From Nanobdellota archaeon (GTDB lineage: Archaea; Nanobdellota; Nanobdellia; Woesearchaeales; GW2011-AR9): DNA of 8,840 nt. The notes beneath the pieces are model-generated. The model searched no databases. It worked only from the letters and a program-made list of their open reading frames with translations, and was not told the origin of the DNA. The position numbers were made by a program, and so were the translations under genes. Every line of letters begins with the position of its first letter. Positions within the stretch are counted from its first letter, which is position 1. The stretch covers positions 1 through 8,840 of the forward strand of contig JAUYPT010000108.1 in assembly GCA_030695685.1 (NCBI GenBank), written 5' to 3'. Positions 1 to 7,274 of this stretch are shown piece by piece.

Positions 1-483
1 GGAATGAAGTATGATGATAATCGTTGTATAAATAGTATAAAAAGCAAAAGATGTATTGCTGTTCGTGGCAACCATGATGATGACATTTGTGCTGCTTTAG
101 ACTATAGAAAAATATCGCCTGACAATGTTCAATTTTTGGCAGATTTACCAGATCAACTTCTGGCAGAAGAAAAATATTTTTTACTACATGCTCCCTCGAA
201 CAGGCGCATAGTGTCAGTTGAAGAAGCAACGGAAGAATTTCCAAAATTACCTAAAAGTGCTGAAATATCTTTTTTTGGGCATTCTCATCAACAAGCTGTT
301 TTCTGTAAAGATGCCACGGGATGCACAGAACAAAAAAGCACAACTAAGTCTACTATTTATCTTCGCCCAGGCAACAAATATATGATTAATCCTGGCGGGG
401 TAGGTCTATACTGGGGGCAGCAAAAAACATATTTAATTTATGATGATCAAACAAGGCTTTTGCATTTACGAAAGTTGTTGTAA
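1..483 (+). CDS. Calcineurin-like metallophosphoesterase, 5'-truncated by the window edge
   Basis: This is the C-terminal part of a cytosolic metal-dependent phosphoesterase of the YfcE/diadenosine-tetraphosphatase-like group; the substrate cannot be told. Counting from the ATG at 4, the visible metal-site motifs are GNHD (22-25), His62 in a Leu-Leu-His-Ala strand end, and GHSH (92-95), followed by the family's NPGGVG turn (129-134), usually NPGSVG. The frame is open to base 1, and the segment before GNHD matches the usual stretch between the GD motif and GNHD. The ATG at 4 is therefore probably internal, and the true start, with the Asp-x-His and Gly-Asp motifs, lies upstream. The gene ends with TAA at 481-483 and converges on the giant minus-strand gene. 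It looks more AT-rich than that gene. The family call is secure; start and substrate are not. Confidence 0.88.
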   Translation, partial: GMKYDDNRCINSIKSKRCIAVRGNHDDDICAALDYRKISPDNVQFLADLPDQLLAEEKYFLLHAPSNRRIVSVEEATEEFPKLPKSAEISFFGHSHQQAVFCKDATGCTEQKSTTKSTIYLRPGNKYMINPGGVGLYWGQQKTYLIYDDQTRLLHLRKLL

Positions 484-530
484 AGTTACAAGATTTAAGT
501 TATTAAAGAAAATCCTGAAGAGCGACTACA

Positions 531-556
531 AGAAATACAACAACGATTGTATTTCT
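531..556. repeat. Perfect 10-bp stem-loop
   Basis: AGAAATACAA at 531-540 pairs perfectly with TTGTATTTCT at 547-556 around a six-base CAACGA loop. It lies 47 bases past the phosphoesterase stop codon. It has no T-run after it on the plus strand, so it is not a classical intrinsic terminator. It may still mark the 3' end of that transcript or belong to the hairpin array that continues to 719. Confidence 0.6.
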
Positions 557-562
557 GTACCA

Positions 563-584
563 AAATGAAGTATTTTCTTCATTT
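563..584. repeat. Perfect 8-bp stem-loop
   Basis: AAATGAAG at 563-570 pairs with CTTCATTT at 577-584 across a TATTTT loop. It directly abuts the first bulged hairpin (585-620). Its 5' arm belongs to a TTTCT-n-AAAATGAA string (552-569) that recurs before the second bulged hairpin (639-651), which suggests the duplicated unit is longer than the hairpin alone. Confidence 0.55.
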
Positions 585-620
585 CGTGTATCCCCAACCC
601 TAAATGGTGGGAATTTACGC
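585..620. repeat. Bulged hairpin repeat, copy 1
   Basis: This 36-base unit can be aligned without gaps to 673-708, with 26 of 36 positions identical, in the same orientation and 88 bases apart. It folds as CCC (593-595) with GGG (609-611), an unpaired A596, then ACC (597-599) with GGT (606-608) around a CTAAAT loop. The inner pair C599-G606 replaces T687-A694 of copy 2, so both bases changed and pairing was kept. A same-strand pair of bulged hairpins is how the ends of IS200/IS605-family elements are built, but no transposase gene is present here. Confidence 0.6.
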
Positions 621-644
621 CGCTCTTCCGAGACGGATTTTCTA

Positions 645-719
645 AAATGAAATGTAGCGAAATCAATCGCAGCATTCATCCCCTACTATAAATAGTGGGG
701 ATTTCTGCTCATTTCATTT
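645..719. repeat. Long imperfect inverted repeat overlapping the giant gene's stop codon
   Basis: The arm at 645-664 (AAATGAAATG, T, AGC, GAAATC) is matched by 700-719 (GATTTC, T, GCT, CATTTCATTT). Apart from one single-base bulge on each arm, all 19 positions pair. The arms enclose the bulged hairpin of 673-708, so the two form nested alternatives sharing bases 700-702. The right arm runs into the TAA stop (718-720, minus strand) of the giant gene, so any transcript of that gene ends in or passes through this structure. It could be a transcript-end structure or the end of a mobile element. Confidence 0.65.
673..708. repeat. Bulged hairpin repeat, copy 2
   Basis: This is the better-preserved copy. 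ATCCCC (678-683) pairs with GGGGAT (697-702), T684 is unpaired, and ACTA (685-688) pairs with TAGT (693-696) around a four-base TAAA loop. It is a direct repeat of 585-620. A mid-stem unpaired T in a CCCC/GGGG hairpin recalls the subterminal hairpins recognised by Y1 transposases of the IS200/IS605 family (known for IS608); that link is an inference from shape only. Confidence 0.65.
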
Positions 720-3700
720 AATCATTATAATCAATCGGCAGTCTGCTCTTATCCACCCATTTATCAAATGGTTTAACAACTAGTGAATCGTCAATGAGAT
801 CCAAATCAATCTTTTCTAACATCTCTTGTTCAACAAAACTAACCACATCTTCCTGCAATGTCCAGCCAGTTGCGCCTTTCGCTTTTTGCACATTGCTGAT
901 CTGAGAACTTGCCTCAATGCCAATTATTTTTCTCTTTACTTTATCAAACTGAAACTCAAACCCAAAGGCCCGATTAGGGATGTCAGCAATCAAGTAATTC
1001 TGGTACTGTCCATCGTACACTAAATCCCCTCTTTCTCCACCGATGATTGTGCCAAGAGCGTGGCGGTGATGCGTTTTTTCTGTTTCTGTAAGAAACACGA
1101 CTATAACACTGCCATCATCATGGATGTAGGCAATGGCCTTTCCTCCATAAACATCTGAACCAAGACTTTCCAATTTCAATTGGAATATTTCATCAATATT
1201 TTGAGGAGTAATACTATCATATAAGTTGCTGACCGTATTTTCGTATCCTTTAACTTTTGAAACAACGCGCGGCGGTGGAAGTTCTGTCGGAGGCAGCTCC
1301 ATAACGATCTCATCTAAAGACAGAGATGGCAGACAAGGGCTTTGCACTGCCCTGCCAACAATTGCGCCGCCGACAAGAGGGCATGGGGACAGTTTTACAT
1401 CAGGAAGAGGAACTATTCCCCTTTCTATCAGCGTTGATTGTTCAATATTTGCATCTTCAATAATCTTGCTCAGGCTAACTGATTGTTCATCACTAACAGG
1501 AGGAGGTATCTCCAGATTACGGTTTATGAGCTCTCCCGTTTCTCGGGAAGCATATCCTGGAAGTCGTCCTCCATGCTCAACAATAAAACCTTGCGCGTCA
1601 ACGATATCTCCTTTCGATGTCAATATTCCTCTGCCATCAGCCTCAATCAGCTGGCGCAATCGTGTTTCCAAATTTTGATTCTGCAGTTGGTTAATGATTA
1701 ATTCCGCCTCGTGAAAGGTATAGCCTGACTCCTGGAGATAGGAATATAAGCGCGGAGAATCTGCAAGCTCATTAAATTGGTCGATCAGATTACTAAACCG
1801 CAACTGGAATAATTCCTCATCAAAGACAGATCCGCGATAAAACTCCTCGCGGCGGATGACGGAAAAAATCTTGTCATTGCCAGGAATCTGCTTCACTGCC
1901 GTTTCCGGTGAAAAACCATTGTCTAATAAAACTTTATTTGCTAAATCATAATGCTGTTCCGGCAGATCAAAATTATTAAATGTTAATTCGTTATCAATGC
2001 TCGTAACTTGCCAGCGCCCGTCAATTTGCGCCAGCCCTAATTCTACATCACCAGCATTAGCCCAGACGTTGAAGACAGCAATTTCATCAAACTGTTCTGC
2101 GAGAGCAGGAATCTCTTCTATGGGAACTACATTAGTATCAACTAAAAACTTAAATTTTTCCGCGGCTCTACTTTTACTTAATGATGTATATCCTTTTAAT
2201 TGAGGAGAGGCAACAAGCTGGATGCCATCACCTAAATCTAAAACCATGGTTTCCGGAACGGCAGGGCCGAAGGAAAGTTCCCGCCGCATGATTATCTCAG
2301 CGGCCTTATGCCGGCGCACGGTATCAATAAGGATTACATCTTCGCCAACAAGAGCATCCGTATGGCCCACTTTCACAAAATAATAAACATTGTCTTTGCC
2401 TAAAAATGGTTTCACCTGCCATAAATCAAGGTCGTCAATGATCTGATATTGAATGGGATGAAACTCTCTTAAACGATCCTTTATAAAATCCGGAATCTCT
2501 TTAGCAAAAATATCATCACGGGAAATAGATAAAGTAGTAAAAATATTTTCATCCAGAAAGACCAGTGTCGGATCAGAAAGGGCTTTTTTTTCAATAAATT
2601 CAAGCCCGTTATCTTCAAGATAAAGCACGGTTTCCGGCGCAAGATCTCCGTTGATTATTTCTTCTAGCGAAGGAGCACGATACTGAGGACTGTTACGACC
2701 AGGATGTACGCTTATTATCTCTACTTCTTTGGCAACCTCGCCTGTTCCCGCCGGAACCGCTTCTACTCTTCTGAGTGCACTGAGCGGAACCGTATCGTCT
2801 ATCTGCACTGCAATCTCAGAAAGACGGGGCTGTTCAAGAAAACTATCATCACGAACAAATTGTGGATCATTTAAAACGCCTTCCAAGTTTGCATCATTGG
2901 TTACCCGAGGAAGAAGCAAGGTATCATCCGCCCGTACTATATCCCGGCGGACACTCCTGGCCACAGCTAAATCGTTTGGTAGGGGAGAACGTTGCGGAAC
3001 CGTGATAACACCTTGTTCCACAGCTGGCGAAGGTAAACGAGCAGTTACACTTTCCGGATAAAATTTTCCATCAGCGATAATTAAATCATCAGCGGCGGTA
3101 AAAACGTCAGTAGTGGCTTCGGATGACAAAGCATTAGTATAGTCTTCTGCCGTTCCACGCAAGAGAGGCTTAGTTCCTGATTCCACGTCAAGTACAAGAG
3201 TATCAGCCCTGTCTAAGACCAAACCTGCCTGCTGCAAATCATCTATCTGTGTTGCTGATAATTCGTTGAAAAATGCGCTGTCAGGATCAAAATCTAACTT
3301 ATTTAACTCCCGCAGCCCTTGTTCTCCTTCATTCTGCAGCACCTGCTCAAACAATTCTGCGCCACTTCGTGCACCGTACTGCTCTGCCTTTAAAGCCAAT
3401 GCCGCCTGGTTCTTGATCAGCCTATGAAACTGAGCATCAGCGGAACCTGGAAGCAGTAATTGCCGTTCCGCAAAAAGAACATCCTGCACCGTTTCAACTG
3501 TACGCACAAATTTCACTGCTTTCAGCGCCTTGCCAGAATAAATCACTGCTTTGGTGCCGTAAAGCACGGCATTGCCGGCAAAATCAGCGGCAATGGTAAC
3601 ATCAATTGCTTCCGAGGCAAATCTTCCCCGTTCCTGGCCGCTAAATCCTAAAATTTTATCATCATTAATCCGCTGCAGTGCTTGCTGCGCTCTGCTCAGA

Positions 3701-6700
3701 TCAGCAGTAGTCCCATCAAATTGGTCTAGAATGTCATAATAAAAATCTTCTGCTGCGGCTTCATCCAGATGATTTACAGCAACAATTGCCTCTGCTTCCC
3801 GCACCGCCAGATTAAATTTTTCTTGGTCAGACAAATCATGGCCTTGAAAGGTCTGCACTGCCGGTGTGAGCGTCGTTTCCTTGTAATCAACCCAGCTGCC
3901 AACCTTCGTCGTCAATTCTGAAACCGGCTGGCCTTTGATTTCTTCCAGCACGCCTCGCAGATTACTTCTGGCCTGTTCCTCTGACATCTGCTCCAGCTCC
4001 TCCAGAGAAAAACCACCGTGCTCCTGTAAGAGCAGTGATGCATAATGTGCATCCCGCACTGCTGCAGCAGACCGCACTGCCCCTTGTTCATTCTCCCTGT
4101 CCTGGTCATCCCAAAAATATAAGGCAGAAGGAAGCGAACGTTCCTCCCTTTCTATTTCAAACTGCCGTGCTGCTCCTTTTGCGTCCGCATATCGATCCTG
4201 CGCCTGGTTATACCGCTGCCGGGCGTAATTGATTTCACTTCTGTGAATAGCCTTGTCTGCCGTGGATTCCAATTTCTGGTCTGTAATTCCTTCCCTGGCA
4301 TTTCTGGCGCAGGCAATATCTCCAGCATTAGCACAGGCGAGAGCGATGAGATAATTTCCGGCGTCCCCATTACGCTGTCGGACATCTTGTGCAAGAGCAA
4401 GAGATTTTTTAAGATCGCCGCCTTCGTACAACAATAAAGATAAAAAAGCAGCATCGTTGTCTGTTATTTCACCTGCTGTATGCCGGACAACCTCCAATTC
4501 TGTATCCATCGCATAGAGCTGGTCTTGTAATTTTTTCAAGCGTTGGTTGAGTTCTCTTTTCTGCTGGCTCAAGGCCAACTGCTGATCAAAGGACTGTTCC
4601 GTTTCCCGCCCCGATTTTTTCTTGAGGTAGTCTAATTTCTGCTTGACATCTGATAAGGACTGAGCAATGATTCTTCGCTGGCCGCCTACTGCCACAGCAT
4701 CTGCGAGGACAGCCCGCTCTTCCTCCGTAAATGAGTTTGTTGCCGCTTTCTCCACAAAACGTCCGGCCTGATCATAGGCAATCTTCGATTCAATTGCTTT
4801 ATAACCGTCATTAAAAACTGTAAACCTGTCCTGTAAAAAATCTAATTTTTTGTCGAACTCTTTGGTTGATTTTCCCTGCTGCAGTGCTGCTTCCTTCTTT
4901 GCTTCTAGGTTATGAATCTGCGACTGCACTGCTTCCCTCTTTAAATCAAACAAGGAACGCGCTAAAAGTTCATTGCCCGCAAAAGCCTGCTCCAAAACAG
5001 CACAGTTACGCAGACAGTTTCCAAGAGAATCAAATTCTACATCGTATTGCTGCTGCAATTGGAGAGCCAGCCGGGACGCTTCCTCCTCTGCCTGCATCCT
5101 GGCAACTATTTTTTCTGTATAAGCAACGCTGTCCAACTGAGCAGCATCGATATCAAAATGCCGCTGAATAAATTCCCGCAAAGCTGGATCAGCAACATCA
5201 AGAGAAGTCAGTTGGCGCAAGGCGCCATAATTTTTAGTTTCTAAAATAGATAAAATTTGATCAACAGCTGTCTTCTCTTCCGGCGACGTTACGACAAAGC
5301 GGTCTGCATTAACAACGGCAAATGAAAAATCGATGCCGACAGCATTAATTGTTAATTTTCCTTGTGCATTTTCCTGCAGCAACTCATAACGGCCTACACC
5401 CTGGTCACTAATTCCAAAATAATTCATACCGTCGCTGGAACGCACAAATAATCCTTTATCAAAAACGAGTTCGCCATTGCCTGCACCGTCGGCTATGTCT
5501 TGCAGTTCGTCGACATTAAATGAGCCTTGTATCTGTCCATTAACGACGGTAAAATCAAGGCCGAAACGTGTTTTTTCAACTGAGAAGCTTTCTTCGGCAT
5601 CATCATATGATGATTGATCTGATGGTAATTTTTTGACGACGACATTTTTATAAATGTGTGCCACTTTTTGGTTTTCGCTACAGCCATCGCAGCGCACTTC
5701 AATGATATCATTTTTTTCAAAACCATAAACACTCTTCTTTTCGATAACGCTCTTTTCCTGAAGCCCCTCTGCGGCAAATTGGGCGTCAGAATAAATGCCT
5801 TCCCCCTGCAAAGTGAACACGCCGCGGCTGCCATCAGTAACATAATCAAATACTGCCGATGCTGTTTTTCCCTGAAAGCGTGGTTTTGATAGGACAGCAT
5901 CAAAAACGATCCCAGCATCAACAGCATAATGTTCCACCAAGACCGGTCCTCGTGCATACACAAATGTTGATACACCATCGTTCTTGATCCATACGTCCGC
6001 CCTTATCGTCGCTGTACTTTCCTGCTGGTGAAGAGCCTGCTCTGCCCTCGCACGAACCTGTTCCGTTTTTAGTTCTCGTGGTGAATAGCGGGAAAGCAGA
6101 TTAACGTCATCATAATGTACAACCACTTCCCTCCCCTGCGAGGTTGCTGCAATGCCGCCTATTTTATCTACAAAAACGCTGCGCTGCGGTCTTGCAGCGG
6201 CAAGGTTGGTTTTACCTATATCCTGTAAATGGTAATCAAACTTATCACCTGACTTTCTCCGTTCTGATCTTCCTCTGACATAGACTATATCTGTATTGAT
6301 TTCTGCATTTTCTGTCTGCCAGCTGCCATCATTTCCAAAGATTATGCCTTCGTCAGTTACAAATGAAATGTCCTCGCCAGCAATACTAGCCGTCCCAGAA
6401 AAATCACCAACGACCTGCAAACTATCTTGTATAGATATAAAACGAAGGCTGTTGCTGCCACTGACAGTAAATAAATGATTTTCCTTCTGCACAACAAGAA
6501 TGCTTCCGCCAGTGACCTCGTCACGTACATAAGAAGTTAAAGCTACAGTGCTATCACCAGTAAGCTGCACTTCTTGCGTGCCTCGCATGATAATTATCCC
6601 TTTTTCTACCGTTCCAATGCGCTCAATTGTCGCATCACCTGAAAAAGCTGAAAGAGTGATTGTTGCCGCTCCATTAGTTATTGTTCCTTGCTCCAGATTA

Positions 6701-7242
6701 AATAAAAAATTCTCCGCAATCAGATCAATGGCATAAGGAGCATTGTATTTAGTGGAAAAGTAACGGGAAACAGAATTTGGACTTGTATAGAGGAGTATTT
6801 TCTTAATATTTTCCCGGGCTGTTTTTTGGGATTCTAGGCTGTAACTTCCAGTAAAAAAAGCATCATCCGCAGCAGGGTTTTTTCCAATATTATCAGGCTT
6901 TTCAAAATATAATTCATCAACAAGCTGGTTTATGCCGACATGCGCTGCATCATGATAATATTGATCTGCAAATTCCTGGTTGTACCGCTGCTCAAGGTAG
7001 ACGGCCTGCTGGTCTACGGATAATGTTAAAAATTGATCAACAGTTGGATTATTAATGCTTAAAAGGCCATCAGCAGTAGGATTGGACACAAAATCTGCTG
7101 CTGGATCAGTGATAGCATCATCGACGCCATCATTAAATCCCTGATGCTCCTGAGCTGAGATGCTGCTAGAGAAAAGTAATACTATGATGATAAGATATAC
7201 ACACAATTTTATGTTAGTACTGTGTAGAGTATTCACGCTCAT
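718..7242 (-). CDS. Giant secreted multidomain protein, about 2174 residues
   Basis: No known family is recognised over the full length. The start at 7242 is chosen because AAAGGAG lies three bases before it and gives a compact Sec signal peptide; the ATG at 7269 would add nine residues. From 7242: hydrophobic core at 13-24, likely cleavage after Ala30 (Ile-Ser-Ala/Gln-Glu). Then NPxxD-like repeats (46-69, 122-126), a beta-rich region of about 185-655, charged coiled-coil helices (about 710-735, 762-791, 859-916), a TPR-like helical segment (928-985), a low-complexity acidic linker (about 1340-1560), a possible kinase-like domain (about 1600-1790), a proline-rich spacer (1982-1994) and an unrecognised alpha/beta domain. 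All eight cysteines after the signal peptide lie in four close pairs. No C-terminal anchor is seen. It probably acts outside the membrane as a surface or secreted factor. The unbroken frame shows it is a real gene; its function is unknown. Confidence 0.9.
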   Translation of the reverse strand: MSVNTLHSTNIKLCVYLIIIVLLFSSSISAQEHQGFNDGVDDAITDPAADFVSNPTADGLLSINNPTVDQFLTLSVDQQAVYLEQRYNQEFADQYYHDAAHVGINQLVDELYFEKPDNIGKNPAADDAFFTGSYSLESQKTARENIKKILLYTSPNSVSRYFSTKYNAPYAIDLIAENFLFNLEQGTITNGAATITLSAFSGDATIERIGTVEKGIIIMRGTQEVQLTGDSTVALTSYVRDEVTGGSILVVQKENHLFTVSGSNSLRFISIQDSLQVVGDFSGTASIAGEDISFVTDEGIIFGNDGSWQTENAEINTDIVYVRGRSERRKSGDKFDYHLQDIGKTNLAAARPQRSVFVDKIGGIAATSQGREVVVHYDDVNLLSRYSPRELKTEQVRARAEQALHQQESTATIRADVWIKNDGVSTFVYARGPVLVEHYAVDAGIVFDAVLSKPRFQGKTASAVFDYVTDGSRGVFTLQGEGIYSDAQFAAEGLQEKSVIEKKSVYGFEKNDIIEVRCDGCSENQKVAHIYKNVVVKKLPSDQSSYDDAEESFSVEKTRFGLDFTVVNGQIQGSFNVDELQDIADGAGNGELVFDKGLFVRSSDGMNYFGISDQGVGRYELLQENAQGKLTINAVGIDFSFAVVNADRFVVTSPEEKTAVDQILSILETKNYGALRQLTSLDVADPALREFIQRHFDIDAAQLDSVAYTEKIVARMQAEEEASRLALQLQQQYDVEFDSLGNCLRNCAVLEQAFAGNELLARSLFDLKREAVQSQIHNLEAKKEAALQQGKSTKEFDKKLDFLQDRFTVFNDGYKAIESKIAYDQAGRFVEKAATNSFTEEERAVLADAVAVGGQRRIIAQSLSDVKQKLDYLKKKSGRETEQSFDQQLALSQQKRELNQRLKKLQDQLYAMDTELEVVRHTAGEITDNDAAFLSLLLYEGGDLKKSLALAQDVRQRNGDAGNYLIALACANAGDIACARNAREGITDQKLESTADKAIHRSEINYARQRYNQAQDRYADAKGAARQFEIEREERSLPSALYFWDDQDRENEQGAVRSAAAVRDAHYASLLLQEHGGFSLEELEQMSEEQARSNLRGVLEEIKGQPVSELTTKVGSWVDYKETTLTPAVQTFQGHDLSDQEKFNLAVREAEAIVAVNHLDEAAAEDFYYDILDQFDGTTADLSRAQQALQRINDDKILGFSGQERGRFASEAIDVTIAADFAGNAVLYGTKAVIYSGKALKAVKFVRTVETVQDVLFAERQLLLPGSADAQFHRLIKNQAALALKAEQYGARSGAELFEQVLQNEGEQGLRELNKLDFDPDSAFFNELSATQIDDLQQAGLVLDRADTLVLDVESGTKPLLRGTAEDYTNALSSEATTDVFTAADDLIIADGKFYPESVTARLPSPAVEQGVITVPQRSPLPNDLAVARSVRRDIVRADDTLLLPRVTNDANLEGVLNDPQFVRDDSFLEQPRLSEIAVQIDDTVPLSALRRVEAVPAGTGEVAKEVEIISVHPGRNSPQYRAPSLEEIINGDLAPETVLYLEDNGLEFIEKKALSDPTLVFLDENIFTTLSISRDDIFAKEIPDFIKDRLREFHPIQYQIIDDLDLWQVKPFLGKDNVYYFVKVGHTDALVGEDVILIDTVRRHKAAEIIMRRELSFGPAVPETMVLDLGDGIQLVASPQLKGYTSLSKSRAAEKFKFLVDTNVVPIEEIPALAEQFDEIAVFNVWANAGDVELGLAQIDGRWQVTSIDNELTFNNFDLPEQHYDLANKVLLDNGFSPETAVKQIPGNDKIFSVIRREEFYRGSVFDEELFQLRFSNLIDQFNELADSPRLYSYLQESGYTFHEAELIINQLQNQNLETRLRQLIEADGRGILTSKGDIVDAQGFIVEHGGRLPGYASRETGELINRNLEIPPPVSDEQSVSLSKIIEDANIEQSTLIERGIVPLPDVKLSPCPLVGGAIVGRAVQSPCLPSLSLDEIVMELPPTELPPPRVVSKVKGYENTVSNLYDSITPQNIDEIFQLKLESLGSDVYGGKAIAYIHDDGSVIVVFLTETEKTHHRHALGTIIGGERGDLVYDGQYQNYLIADIPNRAFGFEFQFDKVKRKIIGIEASSQISNVQKAKGATGWTLQEDVVSFVEQEMLEKIDLDLIDDSLVVKPFDKWVDKSRLPIDYND

Positions 7243-7245
7243 TGT

Positions 7246-7252
7246 CTCCTTT
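7246..7252 (-). promoter_or_regulatory. Shine-Dalgarno site that favours the start at 7242
   Basis: Read on the minus strand this is AAAGGAG followed by ACA and ATG, a good anti-SD match with somewhat short spacing. The alternative ATG at 7269 has only a weak GGAT-like sequence before it. A downstream operon gene in archaea commonly uses an SD, unlike a leaderless first gene, which fits this position behind the pilin-like gene. Confidence 0.55.
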
Positions 7253-7274
7253 CTGTGAATTTTATCCATTTTCT

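Larger units (their letters stand above)
517..628. repeat. 8-bp inverted repeat enclosing three hairpins
   Basis: GAAGAGCG at 517-524 is matched exactly by its reverse complement CGCTCTTC at 621-628. Between the arms lie three consecutive stem-loops (531-556, 563-584 and the bulged hairpin inside 585-620), so the segment could fold as a closed multi-branch structure. It lies between two convergent genes. It could be a structured 3' UTR, part of a small mobile element, or chance pairing. The eight-base outer arms are short for their 96-base separation, so the enclosure itself is the weakest part of this call. Confidence 0.4.

Noticed and set aside
531..556. Stem-loop as an intrinsic terminator for the phosphoesterase gene
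   Set aside because: The stem is perfect but AT-rich and is not followed by a T-run on the plus strand, and archaea do not normally use hairpin-plus-U terminators. It is kept only as a repeat.
686..695. CTATAAATAG, a TATA-box-like string in the intergenic region
   Set aside because: It is the loop and inner stem of the second bulged hairpin and is palindromic for that reason. A promoter here would point into the antisense of the giant gene or back towards the phosphoesterase, and no gene starts nearby in either direction.
585..708. CRISPR array
   Set aside because: There are only two copies with 72 percent identity and each is itself a strong palindrome with extended flanking pairing. The array lacks the regular, near-identical repeats and spacers of CRISPR.
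1226..1678. 150-codon plus-strand open frame opposite the giant gene
   Set aside because: It is antisense to well-formed coding sequence, rich in Ser, Arg and Pro, and has no recognisable domain or promoter. It is a shadow, like the other plus-strand frames between 826 and 8603.
2584..2591. Run of eight T (A in the mRNA) as a programmed frameshift or slippage site
   Set aside because: The run encodes Glu-Lys-Lys in frame, the protein continues normally on both sides, and no alternative frame of useful length begins there.
3540..3605. Internal transmembrane helix in the giant protein near residues 1213-1235
   Set aside because: The Ala/Gly/Val-rich stretch is interrupted by Asp, Lys and Tyr and is too polar for a convincing membrane segment. 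It reads better as an amphipathic helix.
5493..5978. 161-codon minus-strand open frame inside the giant gene
   Set aside because: It lies in another frame of a gene whose own frame reads as normal protein, is rich in Met, Lys, His and Ser without any domain pattern, and has no start signals. It is a shadow.
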